The notes beneath the pieces were generated by a model that was given only the letters and a program-made list of their open reading frames with translations, was not told the DNA's origin and searched no databases. A stretch of DNA of 64,000 bases from Dolomedes plantarius (lineage: Eukaryota; Arthropoda; Arachnida; Araneae; Dolomedidae), in contig OU015490.1 of NCBI GenBank assembly GCA_907164885.2, positions 241,313,949 to 241,377,948 on the forward strand, written 5' to 3'. Position numbers and translations under genes: made by a program. This document shows, piece by piece, positions 34,801 to 44,200 of the stretch. Every line of letters starts with the position of its first letter. Position 1 is the stretch's first letter.

Positions 34801-35016
34801 ATTCACTAGTTCAAAAATTGCAAAATCAGAGTCCTCAAGCTGGGAATAAGCGTTTGTAAGGGTTTCTTCCTCAGTGATGTTTTCGCAGTGCAATCCAAAA
34901 TCACGTAATTTCTCACAATAGCAGCTGTATATATTAGCTGACGGTTGAAATTTGCAAGAAGAAGTTATTGATACGAATATGGAGACGATAAGAAAATAGA
35001 AAATCCAGTTGGGCAT
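28458..35016 (-). CDS. LRR-A: secreted leucine-rich-repeat protein, 318 aa, three exons
   Basis: Exons 34373-35016, 33450-33595 and 28458-28624 join with GT-AG introns and matching phases (2, then 1) to one 318-residue frame. Signal peptide about 1-20 ([20 protein letters not shown]), cysteine-rich cap ([14 protein letters not shown]), about seven LRRs, and an LRRCT starting NPLDCNC with later cysteines at GFCSTP and DFIAC. The exon 1/2 join restores a canonical repeat, [19 protein letters not shown]; the exon 2/3 join gives [13 protein letters not shown]. Best match by architecture is the arthropod family annotated 'oplophorus-luciferin 2-monooxygenase non-catalytic subunit-like'; that name comes from a shrimp protein and does not imply light emission here. 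LRR-B lies 3.1 kb upstream on the same strand. Intron 2 (4.8 kb) is filled with mobile elements. Function otherwise unknown. Confidence 0.85.
28722..29692 (-). mobile_element. tRNA-type SINE, family C (copy 1), split by a hAT MITE
   Basis: Minus-strand head 'aacctagtggtagcactttt' (A box) and 'cggatcgaatcccgaca' (B box); body includes 'gaccggagagtccccctatg'; tail ends in 'cagaaacagcaacaatg'. The copy at 52652-53003 shows the uninterrupted form. The hAT MITE at 28823-29454 splits it. Confidence 0.75.
28823..29454. mobile_element. hAT-type MITE with 8-bp target duplication
   Basis: Ends TAGTGATGCGACATCGATGT and inverse. The flanks carry the perfect 8-bp duplication AGTGGAAC (28815-28822 and 29455-29462). 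Both ends hold clusters of 'aacatcgatgttt' palindromes, probable transposase-binding sites. No coding capacity. It lies inside the SINE, within LRR-A intron 2. Confidence 0.9.
29693..31250. other. LRR-A intron 2, unassigned part
   Basis: No coding frames or inverted repeats recognised. A G9 run occurs near 30185. Confidence 0.4.
31252..31767 (-). repeat. Second CTAGC-headed, TA-flanked repeat family
   Basis: On the minus strand it starts CTAGCGGCCCGTCCCGACTT with a CCCGacttTGTCCGGG core, like the CTAGCTGAAAACCCGC family but otherwise different, and runs to 'gtggttctggagattaccct' and a (TA)n run at 31252-31297. A second, longer (TA)n run abuts the head at 31767-31856. Non-coding. Confidence 0.55.
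31767..31856. repeat. (TA)n microsatellite, about 45 units
   Basis: Uninterrupted TA run; open frames across it are artefacts. Confidence 0.95.
31869..32442 (+). pseudogene. Tc1-like transposase N-terminal relic
   Basis: A TA precedes the terminus CACTGAAGTGCCACTGAATT. The frame from ATG 32016 reads [20 protein letters not shown], then SISEIV and a stop near 32106; after a shift it continues as [20 protein letters not shown] and [10 protein letters not shown], ending in [10 protein letters not shown]. This is the paired helix-turn-helix DNA-binding part of a Tc1-type transposase. The sequence then switches to the block at 32443, and no catalytic domain follows. Non-functional. Confidence 0.8.
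32443..32628 (-). repeat. 5' end block of a DUF4817-type transposon (copy 2)
   Basis: Matches 11280-11465 over most of its length in the same orientation. The outer end reads 'cagggttcccacctatat'. It is joined directly to the Tc1-like relic, showing a nested insertion or rearrangement. Confidence 0.6.
32686..33345 (-). repeat. CTAGC-headed interspersed repeat, full copy
   Basis: Minus-strand copy of the family at 12379 and 13193: head CTAGCTGAAAACCCGCGCTT at 33345, tail with GTCA repeats near 32705-32745. It has no LTR insertion and so shows the empty site. It lies 105 bp from LRR-A exon 2, in intron 2. Confidence 0.82.
33450..33595 (-). CDS. LRR-A exon 2
   Basis: 146 bp between acceptor 'ctgctttag' and donor 'gtaagt'. 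Encodes two 24-residue repeats, including [20 protein letters not shown]. Confidence 0.88.
34373..35016 (-). CDS. LRR-A exon 1
   Basis: ATG at 35016; 644 bp; ends GA before the donor gtaagg. The apparent TAA stop just after belongs to the intron. Encodes signal peptide, cysteine cap and the first repeats. Confidence 0.88.
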
Positions 35017-35489
35017 GATGTCGAGAAAAGATTAAATCATATCGCCGACATTTTGGAATAATATTAGATCTCTGAGATATATTAAAAACCCCGTCTCGTC
35101 TAAAGGCATAAACGTGTCTGTAAAGTTCTCCGATGAAATTATCGATAAGCGTTAAATCGATGAGTATGATTACTGGTTAAACTGATTAGCCTCGTTTTAC
35201 GTTACAAAGTTTATGCCTGCGACAACATCGTCATTGAGTTCAGCTTCCGTTGCATTTGGGAGATGTTCAAAACTGATAACTGCAGGATTCGCAGGTCATA
35301 AAGTTTTTTTTATAATTTTGATTATTTTAAAATTGACCATGTAAATACCGACTGCGTTTAATATAAAGCAAAATTGGTAGCAGAAATTTTGAAGTAAATA
35401 TGTTTCCGTAAATAATAGACAAATAAGGTTGCGTAATAAGGTTGCGTAAATAATTGGCAATTGCGTAAATAATGCTTACTATACAGGGA
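35017..35489. other. Upstream region of LRR-A
   Basis: Should contain the LRR-A promoter and 5' UTR. No TATA box could be fixed. No other gene seen. Confidence 0.35.
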
Positions 35490-35727
35490 AACTACACCGC
35501 CCACATGGTATAGGGGTGTTACATGGGTGCCCACATGGGTTAATGTTCTGAGCTGCTCCGTAGTGGGTTTGGGTTCAAATCCCGAATAAGGCGTGTCGTT
35601 CCCCTCATAAGGAACAATGCGGGCTCACCTATATGGTGCTTCTATAATAAAGTAACCAGTAAATAGCGGTGAATAACAAAAGGTGAATGTATAGTGACAA
35701 GTACCTCCGCATTAGACATAAATACAG
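35490..35727 (+). mobile_element. tRNA-type SINE, family A (copy 2)
   Basis: B-box-like 'gggttcaaatcccga' near 35571, then a body matching 26713-26944 ('gcgggctcacctatatggtg', 'aagtacctccgcattaga'). Confidence 0.7.
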
Positions 35728-35829
35728 GGAAATTACTTCTTTTGAGTCAATATGACTGAATGAATTTGGCGTTTATCTTCAGATCTCAGTGTGGTTATTC
35801 GAATACCGTGGGAAGCATAAATATTTATA

Positions 35830-37231
35830 CACTGCTCGCCACTGTAAATGCAACACCCTGAAGGAAACATGCAAATAACATGAAATTTACATTAGCGGAG
35901 GTGAGATATGCAAATGATTAGAATTTCAGCGCAGACGCACATCACGCGCGCCTGTGGCGCCACTTCAAAGCGCTATTTAAGGCTTGGAGATTTCGACGAT
36001 TTCAAGTTCGGCAATTGTGTTTTTCTTGTGGTTTTTTCAAAAAAACGATCAATTATGCCTCGTCGAAAACAGCGATCATCTTTTGATCAAGTATCCGAGT
36101 TCGACAGAGGAAGGATAGTGGCCTACCGAGATTGTGGATTATCTTTCAGGGAAATCGGTAGTCGTGTTGGACGAAACGAAACAACTGTAATGCGGATATG
36201 TGATCGTTGGATGCAGGAGGGTACGACGGACCGGCGTGTTCGATCGCATCCACCTCAGCACACCACTTCACGTGATGACAGGCAAATTGTGCGCATGGCA
36301 GTGACGGATCGCTCAGTCACATCACGAACCATAGCACAGCACATGCAGTCTGTAACGCACCATCCAGTGTCTGCGCGTACCATTCGACGTCGTTTACAGC
36401 AGAGTGGTCTGTCCGCAAGACGTCCATTGCTTTGTCTATCCTTGACGCAGAACCTCAGACGTCTCCGCCGCCAATGGTGCGATGACAGAAGGATGTGGAC
36501 GGCAGAATGGAATGAAAATGTCTTTACAGACGAGTCACGCTTCTGTCTGCAACACCACGATGGTCGCATTCGAGTCTGGAGACACCGTGAAGAGAGGATG
36601 CTGAACAGCTGCGTTATGCACCGCCACACTGGTCCTGCACCAGGTATTATGGTATGGGGCGGTATTGGATATCACTCTCGCACACCTCTAGTACGCATTG
36701 CCGGTACTTTAAACAGCCAGCGCTACATCTCCGAGGTGTTGGAGCCAGTTGTCCTTCCTTACCTTCAGGGCTTGCCCACAGCCATATTTCAACAGGATAA
36801 TGCGCGACCACACGTGGCACGCATTGTCCAACGGTTCTTCGTCAATCGCCAGATTGAATTGCTTCCCTGGCCGCCTCGCTCTCCGGATCTTTCGCCGATA
36901 GAAAACATGTGGTCCATGGTTGCTCTACGATTGACCCAGATTCCATCCCCAGCTGCCACAGCAGATCAACTTTGGCAACGTGTGGAAGCTGCTTGGTCTG
37001 CTGTACCCCAAGAACTCATCCAAAGTCTCTTTGAATCAATGCCGAGGCGTGTGGCAGCGGTGATCTCCAACAATGGCGACTACTCTGGCTACTGATTTTG
37101 GCAGGAACCACACTTCACAGAAGTCTATAAATTTAATCATTTGATACTTGGTCAACATGTTATCTACAAAATAAATTTTGTGGTGATATCTCTTGTCTTT
37201 CTTGGTGTTGCAATTTGGGTGGCCAGCAGTG
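35830..37231 (+). mobile_element. Intact Tc1-like DNA transposon
   Basis: TA on both sides. The inverted ends read CACTGCTCGCCACTGTAAAT and, from the right, CACTGCTGGCCACCCAAATT, both leading to GCAACACC. The 1.4-kb length and the complete transposase indicate a potentially autonomous copy. A sister copy with one TIR variant is at 58411-59818. Confidence 0.92.
36055..37095 (+). CDS. Tc1-like transposase, 346 aa, intact
   Basis: Start chosen at the ATG giving MPRRKQRSSFDQVSEFDRGR, which matches the start of Tc1-like transposases; the frame is open upstream to 35908 but that is terminal-repeat-side DNA. Paired helix-turn-helix about residues 10-110, then the catalytic domain with first Asp in VFTDESRF, second Asp in QQDNARPH and Glu in LSPIENMW. 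Thirty-four residues separate the last two: DD34E, the Tc1 signature. Ends near the usual family length. No stops or shifts. The enzyme would excise and insert the element at TA. It lies between LRR-A and LRR-B on the opposite strand. Confidence 0.92.
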   Translation: MPRRKQRSSFDQVSEFDRGRIVAYRDCGLSFREIGSRVGRNETTVMRICDRWMQEGTTDRRVRSHPPQHTTSRDDRQIVRMAVTDRSVTSRTIAQHMQSVTHHPVSARTIRRRLQQSGLSARRPLLCLSLTQNLRRLRRQWCDDRRMWTAEWNENVFTDESRFCLQHHDGRIRVWRHREERMLNSCVMHRHTGPAPGIMVWGGIGYHSRTPLVRIAGTLNSQRYISEVLEPVVLPYLQGLPTAIFQQDNARPHVARIVQRFFVNRQIELLPWPPRSPDLSPIENMWSMVALRLTQIPSPAATADQLWQRVEAAWSAVPQELIQSLFESMPRRVAAVISNNGDYSGY

Positions 37232-37239
37232 TAGTTGTT

Positions 37240-38150
37240 CAAAATCAACTATGAGTTGTAGGTCCCGGTCTACTTAGCTCTGGTGTTGCAAAAGATGACC
37301 ATAGCAGTCCAATAAACAGCCCGTTCAATCGTGAGATATGAAAGAACTTTGGTATGTAAATTTCCTAGGGATGTCTTTAAAAATGACTATAAAATATAGC
37401 AACCAATTTGATGTCATTGTTTTACACCATATAGCAACAAATTTGTGTTGCAACATTGTGTTGCTGAAAGTCTTTTGTAGCAAAAGTTGATTGTAGCGTT
37501 TTAGACGAACGAATCAAGCAACCTCTGCTGAATGCTTGCTAGTACAAATTTCAAAGCCCTTACGGATATCTTGCTGACTTGTGAAATTCATTAATTGGAT
37601 TAGAAAATTTGTAATCTAATTTTATATGAGCATACTATCAACGAAGGAACTGTTAAAATTTAAAACACAAATTAATTTGCATGAGTAATGTGTAATTTGC
37701 GCACTTTTTTATTTTGTTCATTTTCTTCGAAAAACTTATCTTTGAACCTAATGCATCGAGCTTAAGGGAGATTATTTTGAAGAATGACATTAAAAGCTTC
37801 TAAAAAAATTCGTTTTCACCATTCTTGCACGGACTTATCAAATGACTCTCGTATGTTCACAGGGCTTCAAATATAACTCAAAAACTTTCGATTTTTTTTC
37901 ATTGCTTCTGAAGCTGCCAATATAATAGTGCAAATTTAACAATAGATTTCTTGGCAATGAATAATCCAAACGAAATAATAAAAAAACCCAGATATAGATC
38001 TAGTCCAATTTTATTATATTTTTTTTATTAAATATTTTATAGCGTATTTCAGAACAGGAAATTATGTATCTATTTTTTAGGTATCGAGTACCTAAGTGCT
38101 CAAAGTAGAGGTATCGATTGGGTATCGAGCTTCCTTGACACACAAAAAAA
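37240..38150. other. Intergenic between the Tc1-like element and LRR-B
   Basis: AT-rich, no coding frames. Short local repeats of 'atagcaacaaatttg' near 37390-37445. Confidence 0.4.
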
Positions 38151-38154
38151 TCTC

Positions 38155-38160
38155 TTTATT
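38155..38160 (-). promoter_or_regulatory. AATAAA polyadenylation signal overlapping the LRR-B stop codon
   Basis: On the minus strand the stop TAA (38162-38160) runs straight into ATAAAG, so AATAAA overlaps the stop by one base and the 3' UTR would be very short. Confidence 0.5.
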
Positions 38161-38299
38161 TAGCACTTGAAGTCACTTGGTGACAGATCCCTTAGATGCT
38201 TGTCGTGAAGACGTATAGGAGTTGCACAAGTGCCGCTTAGATCATCGGGTTTGTTTGTAATCAACCATAGCAGAGAGCAGTCGCACTTCAGAGGATTAT
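38160..38299 (-). CDS. LRR-B exon 6 (LRRCT and stop)
   Basis: 140 bp after acceptor 'gtctgcttttag'. Encodes NPLKCDCSLLWLITN, a GTCATP cysteine and final SPSDFKC then TAA. Confidence 0.88.
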
Positions 38300-41200
38300 C
38301 TAAAAGCAGACAGAATAGCGTTACTACCCTAAAGCTAAAATGATTGATAAAACAACACATATAAATATACACTTAAACATCATTACACTTTGAAAAAAGG
38401 AAAAATTTCTGAACAAAAACCATCCACATCTCAAACATTTTAAAATTGTTTTGTAAAAGGCTCCTTACGCTTTTTACAGAAGGTTTTTACAAATTTTTAA
38501 TTGCTCCAAGAGTTTTTTGACGAATATTTCCTTGATCTACTTCAACCCTGAAAAGTGATTTTGACGAAATAATCCTTTCTCCAAAAATTGTTAAAAAGAA
38601 AATACCCTCATCTCAATTTTTAAAACTTTTTCTACAAAAAGTCCATTGCACTTAGTACTATACATGTTTTTACATTTATCAACTTCTCGCTGTGTTTGAT
38701 ACTATTTTTTCCATGTTTTTATTAACTCGCTTCCTTGTGTGTTTGTGTGTTTGTCTAGTACAAATCTTGCAATCGATTTTTAACTAACTTCCCTACTAGC
38801 TAGACATTTGAAACTTTTAGAATAGCTCAGAACACGATGATAATTCATTTTTTTTATACTTCTAGCCATCTTTAGGCAGAATTGAATTAACTTTCAGTTA
38901 TTTTCAGTTAATTTTGTTTTGTAGGCTGGTGCAGACATCTATCGGCCGGAACGGGAACGAAAAGTTAAATGCAAGTTAACTTCCAATTAACTTCATTTTC
39001 TTTCATGTTGATGGGATAATTCATCAAAAAATTTTTAAAAAAGTATTTATTAATACATGGAATTGTCAAGTTTATATAATTCAACAGAAAATTAAAAACA
39101 TGACAGTGGAATCTGGATCTATCTTTTTTCAAGGGACCGATTGAAATGAACGATAAATGCGGGAAAACGATAGATGCGGAAACATAACAAAGCAATATGA
39201 TCGTTGGGATTGTATAAAATGAACGACACATACGGAAAAACGATGGATCCGAAAACGATCGATCGAGATTCCACTGTATATAAAAAGTTCTTTTTATCTT
39301 GTAATTTTTCCGTTATCTACTGAAGAAGGATTTTGATGGAATATTCCATCCAAAAGTTACCGAACAGAAAATATCCCCATCTAAATTTTTTTTTTCAAAT
39401 TGTTCCTCAAAAGGTTCGCTGCACTTATTACACAGGATTATTTACATTTGTATTAACTTCTCTTTACTTTTGATACAAATCTATCGGTTATGTACTTCAA
39501 CCCTGAAAAGTGTTTTTGACGGAACATTCCTTCCTCAGATGTCGTTATCAAAAGCGCATGAAACGGACCTCCTTAGTCTGTTTTAAAATTTAAACTACAG
39601 GAAGAAATCCTCCGCCATAGATTCTATTCAATGTGAAAGCAAGTTACAGAACAAAAATTATGTCAGACACTTAGAGGGGCAAGTTAAAACTTCAATGTTA
39701 GTAGTATTGCAGGGTGCGGCGGAATGGACACCTACAATTCAAAGGGTAATAAAAACGAATGAAAGACTTTACAGATAAAAGCTTTATGTTTTCAAAAAGT
39801 ATTAACAATCTAGTATTTTCCATAAGTTATGAAAGTAACATCACTAAGGCGGTGCTATTATTTGTGATGCACTCCCGAAGCCATTCTCTAAAGTTTACCA
39901 TCACGCTGTTGGTAATGTCTGGGGGAATGGTGGCAACTTCTTTATAAATAGCGGACTCACAAACCCGTTGCACATTTTCGGGTGTTCTAAAGTTTCAAGG
40001 ACGACCACTTGATTTCCTGGATAATGCAAACCCCGTTTCTCTCGCGTTTCAAACCAATCGCAGGATTTTTTTTCACTGAGGAACGGCATCAGTTTGCATA
40101 GAGCTCGAAGCACGTCCTAAATGACCTCTGTGCAGCGGTTACAGAATCGTTGTTTTTAAAGCGCACCTCGATAACGAAACTGCAATGTTCACCAGACCAA
40201 CTCATGGTGTCTACTGATAACTAGAAATACCCACCCAAATTGTTGCCACCTCCAGCGCCACCCTATAATCATCACTCTCTTACCAGTGACCTTCAGAAAT
40301 GGGGAAGTGTATGCTGCCGCACCCTGTATTGCTTTAGTTCCTTTATACAAGGAACCAAAGCAATAAAAAGCATGCAGCCGACTTCAGAATTCAACCCATA
40401 CTTGAAGCGACTTGGTCAACGCTTTGCTAAGCAGTTATAGCCCGGTATACTGTTAGTCGGCACTGCTAAGGTCCTCGTGAATCCGAATATGATCTTGGCA
40501 GTCACAAAATGTTGGGACTACTAGAGGAGGAGTGGGTGGGTTAAACGTAGCTGGAAATTTGATTACCAGATTGCATAATATGTAGAGCACGATCTTAAGA
40601 ATGTTTTTTAAGAAAATCTATGGTTTTCAATAAGTGTATTTCAATGGAATCATATAATGTATTATAGATATGATTAGTTTTGAAATGGATAACGATATGT
40701 TAAATTTAAATACCATCAAGCATGACGTATTTTATGCTTGCAACTTTTCCATCAAAGGCGGCTTCTGGAAGAGTTTTGAGGTAGTTGTTTCTCAGTCCCA
40801 CAGTCTGGAGGTATGGCATATTGGTAAACAAGTCATTTGGGATAGAGGTTAATTCATTTTCTCTGTAGAGTAAAATGGATATAAACACAAGAGTCAGAGT
40901 AAGGAAAATAGTAAATATTGGAAATTCGAAAGGAAAGCATAAACTATATGATACACTGTTTCTACAAGCATAAATATTGGTTAATAGTTTTGAAAACTAG
41001 GGAAAATGTATAAAAGTTTGTAATGACTGCCGGCTAGGGGCGAGGGTCAAACACGCGTCATCAAAACTTGAGGGCGGTGTTTTGCTAAATGTATTACCCC
41101 GGTGTTGCGATAAAGTGTTATTTCCAGTGAATTTTCCTCCCATTTTCCAATTTCTTTTTTCAAGACCAATACATTGTTGATCTGGATATACATTTATCTA

Positions 41201-44200
41201 TTTATTAATTTATTTTCCCACAAGAAAATATTTTTACAGCAGTGAATTTTCGTCTTAGATTTGTCCAACTGCAATCATGGTTGTTCCATAACAGTCTTTT
41301 CCTGTAGGTCATAATGACCTCCTGCCATATGCGATATTTGAACTTCAGCCTCAAAATTTCGCGGCTGGTATTCTTCTATCCGGCAATGTCATAGTGAGGT
41401 GGCTTAGAGCTGTATTTTAAGATTACCATTACCTGGTGGATAAAATCTCCAAATTTTGTATGAAGGTACCTTAAGGTATACTAAAATAATGTTCGCCTAG
41501 AAATCCTGTGGAATTTCTAAAAAATGTCACGTAGAACACTAAAATCCAAAATGGCCGACAAATACGACCAAATGTCACACGTGAATCTTTCTTTTCGAGG
41601 CACCTTTACTGCAAAAACCATAAAATACGGGATTTGTGATGTGTTGCAGATGTTGACCATCTTTGATTTCATTCCTGTTTATGTAGTGCTTCTCACAGGG
41701 TAAATTCTAATTATATTATCATTATTTTTTCCAGGGTAATTTAACATGGATGTGAACTGGGATCGATGCGTGATTTGGCAGCATGGCTGTGGTGAAAGCT
41801 TGAAATGTCCTTTACTAATCCTAGGGACAAGTGGTTAAAAAATAGATGCCTACACAGCATTCCTGAAGAATGTAGAACAGTTCCGCAGCATTGAACCCAG
41901 TTGAACTGTCGTAATTAGTGAAACTGCTACAAACTTTGCTTCTCATTCCGCTTTATGGCACAAATCTTGTCATCTGAAGTTTCATAATTCTAAAGTGGCA
42001 AAGGCAATCAAGGTTAGATATTGTTTGGGACACCTACATTCCAGACAGTTTAAAGGAGTCTACCCAGTAAAAATGGGGAGGAAATTCGAAGAAAAGTATC
42101 TGGCAACACCAAACTGCTAAGAAAGTAGATGGACTTCTCCGTGACTCAATGAACAAGAAGGAATTGTTCAACTTTTTGACTTCCAAGGTTGTAGAGTTCA
42201 ACTAGCCACCAGGCAAAGATGAATCTGTCACAACAAAGAAAGCAGTTGCACAAATCGGTTCGAACACACCCATAGAATACTGAAGTCATGAAGAGGCAGG
42301 CATGAGGTTTGTGTTTCATGTACTCCCTTCACTACAGCAAAAGACAAATGGTATCCTTGTGCGCAATGTATATACAGTAGTGATTGTCATCCTTGCTGGC
42401 ACATTTTATGAACTAATAGTGAAGCAACCGTTGGCCGATATCTGTGTGGCCTTTGGCATGGGCAAGCATTACAGGTTTTACCACAAGCCTGGGGGAGCCA
42501 AAATAACGAGCACTACCTGTTTATCCCACATTGTCTGGTTTCGACAAACACCTCCGCTTTCAAATGTAAGAGTAAAAAGTGCATTTGGGAAGAACGGCTA
42601 GCATTTCAAGACATCACTGTGTATTTGTCCACTCATCCATTCCAACTGCTGAAAACCGACTCTGAACACTTCAAGAAGCTAGGACGACTGACTGTTGTTC
42701 TGTATGATGAAACCACTGTTTTCAGCAGTATCAACCAGATAAGAAAGTAGATATTGTCTCAGAAGAATCGAGCAATTTACAATTTTCCACCTACTGAGGA
42801 TTCTCTTCTACACCATAGCCGAAGGGTAAGTTTATCAAGCATGTATTTGGACGACAAGCACACAAATAATGATTCCTCCTCCGCAGGATTTTGCTTGGAA
42901 TAAGGTTTCAGAGTCATGGGTACCAGTTTGGATGACAATTCCAGAGATTTCCCGATCATGCAAGGGAACTGATTAAATGTCCCTGCAAAGTATACTGCAA
43001 CAACTGAAAATGTGGGAAAGCCAATCTGAACTGCCCACCCCTTTGCAAGTGCAAGTGCAATTTGCAAGTGTAATTTATTGTAACTGTTGCCTACTGAATT
43101 CCATTGAATGAATCGCTATAAATATTTTTTTTCGTTTTGGGAACTCTTATTAACGTTATATTTGTAATTATATATGGATATATTTTATTGTATTTAACTT
43201 AATGTGTAGTGTACTTAGTTGGCTTAAAGTTGAAATTGAAAATTAACAGTAAAATAGATTGTGTTAAAAGTGATATTTTGTCGTATTTGTCGGTCCTTCT
43301 GATTTTAGTGCCTTAGATGAACATTTTTAGAAATTCCAGGGGGCTCCTAGGCTAACACTTATTAGTATACCCCAAGATACCTTCATACCAAATTTCGTGC
43401 TTTTATCCGCCATGTAACGGTAATTTCATTAAGCCCCCCTCACTATCAGTAACGGCCTGTTCACGCTGAATCTGGAGCGTTACATTACGTTACTGTTAAA
43501 ATGCGAATCACATAACTCAATTCACTGATAACGTGTTATGTCAAACCAATAACAGGGCATTTCAACAATCTCGGAGCCAACATAGTAACGTAACGCAACG
43601 CTCCGAATGTATTGCGGACAGGTCTGAAGGCGTTCTTCACAATGAGTCCGTTAGCGTTGCGTGACATCAGCGCTGCTCGGATCGAAATAATTTTGACCAA
43701 TCACAGAACTTCAAACAATCGGAGACGAAACTGTTAAGATCTGGTTAGTTCAAATTATTTCAATATGAGTGATGCTGACGCTAAGCTGCGCTCGCGCACC
43801 CATTGTGGAACAAGGCCTAGGTGTTATTTCCAATATATTTTCCTAGAGAATTGTTTTTTGTTTTTTTAATGTTGCGGCAAAAATTCTAAAAGAGTCAATT
43901 TTAGAATAATTTTTGTCATAATTCCAATGTATTTTAACATAATGTTTTAAAATAGAAAAGCAGCGAAAATTTTAAAAACAAAGCTTGCAATAAGCATATG
44001 AAAAAATTACACATAACACGCAAAAGGGCTATTAAGGCATCTGCCTACGTTGAAATTGCTGTTTTAGTGCAACATTTATTGCTCTGTTTCAAAGGCCAGT
44101 CATTTAGGATTCTAAAACTGCTTTACTTTTATTCGTACGATTATTGGATGAGAATTTATGGCCCATTTAATAAATTGAAAGTGATATTAAAAGACCGGAA

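Noticed and set aside
36255..36629. Antisense frame inside the intact Tc1-like transposase
   Set aside because: Shadow of the coding strand; the sense frame has all catalytic motifs.
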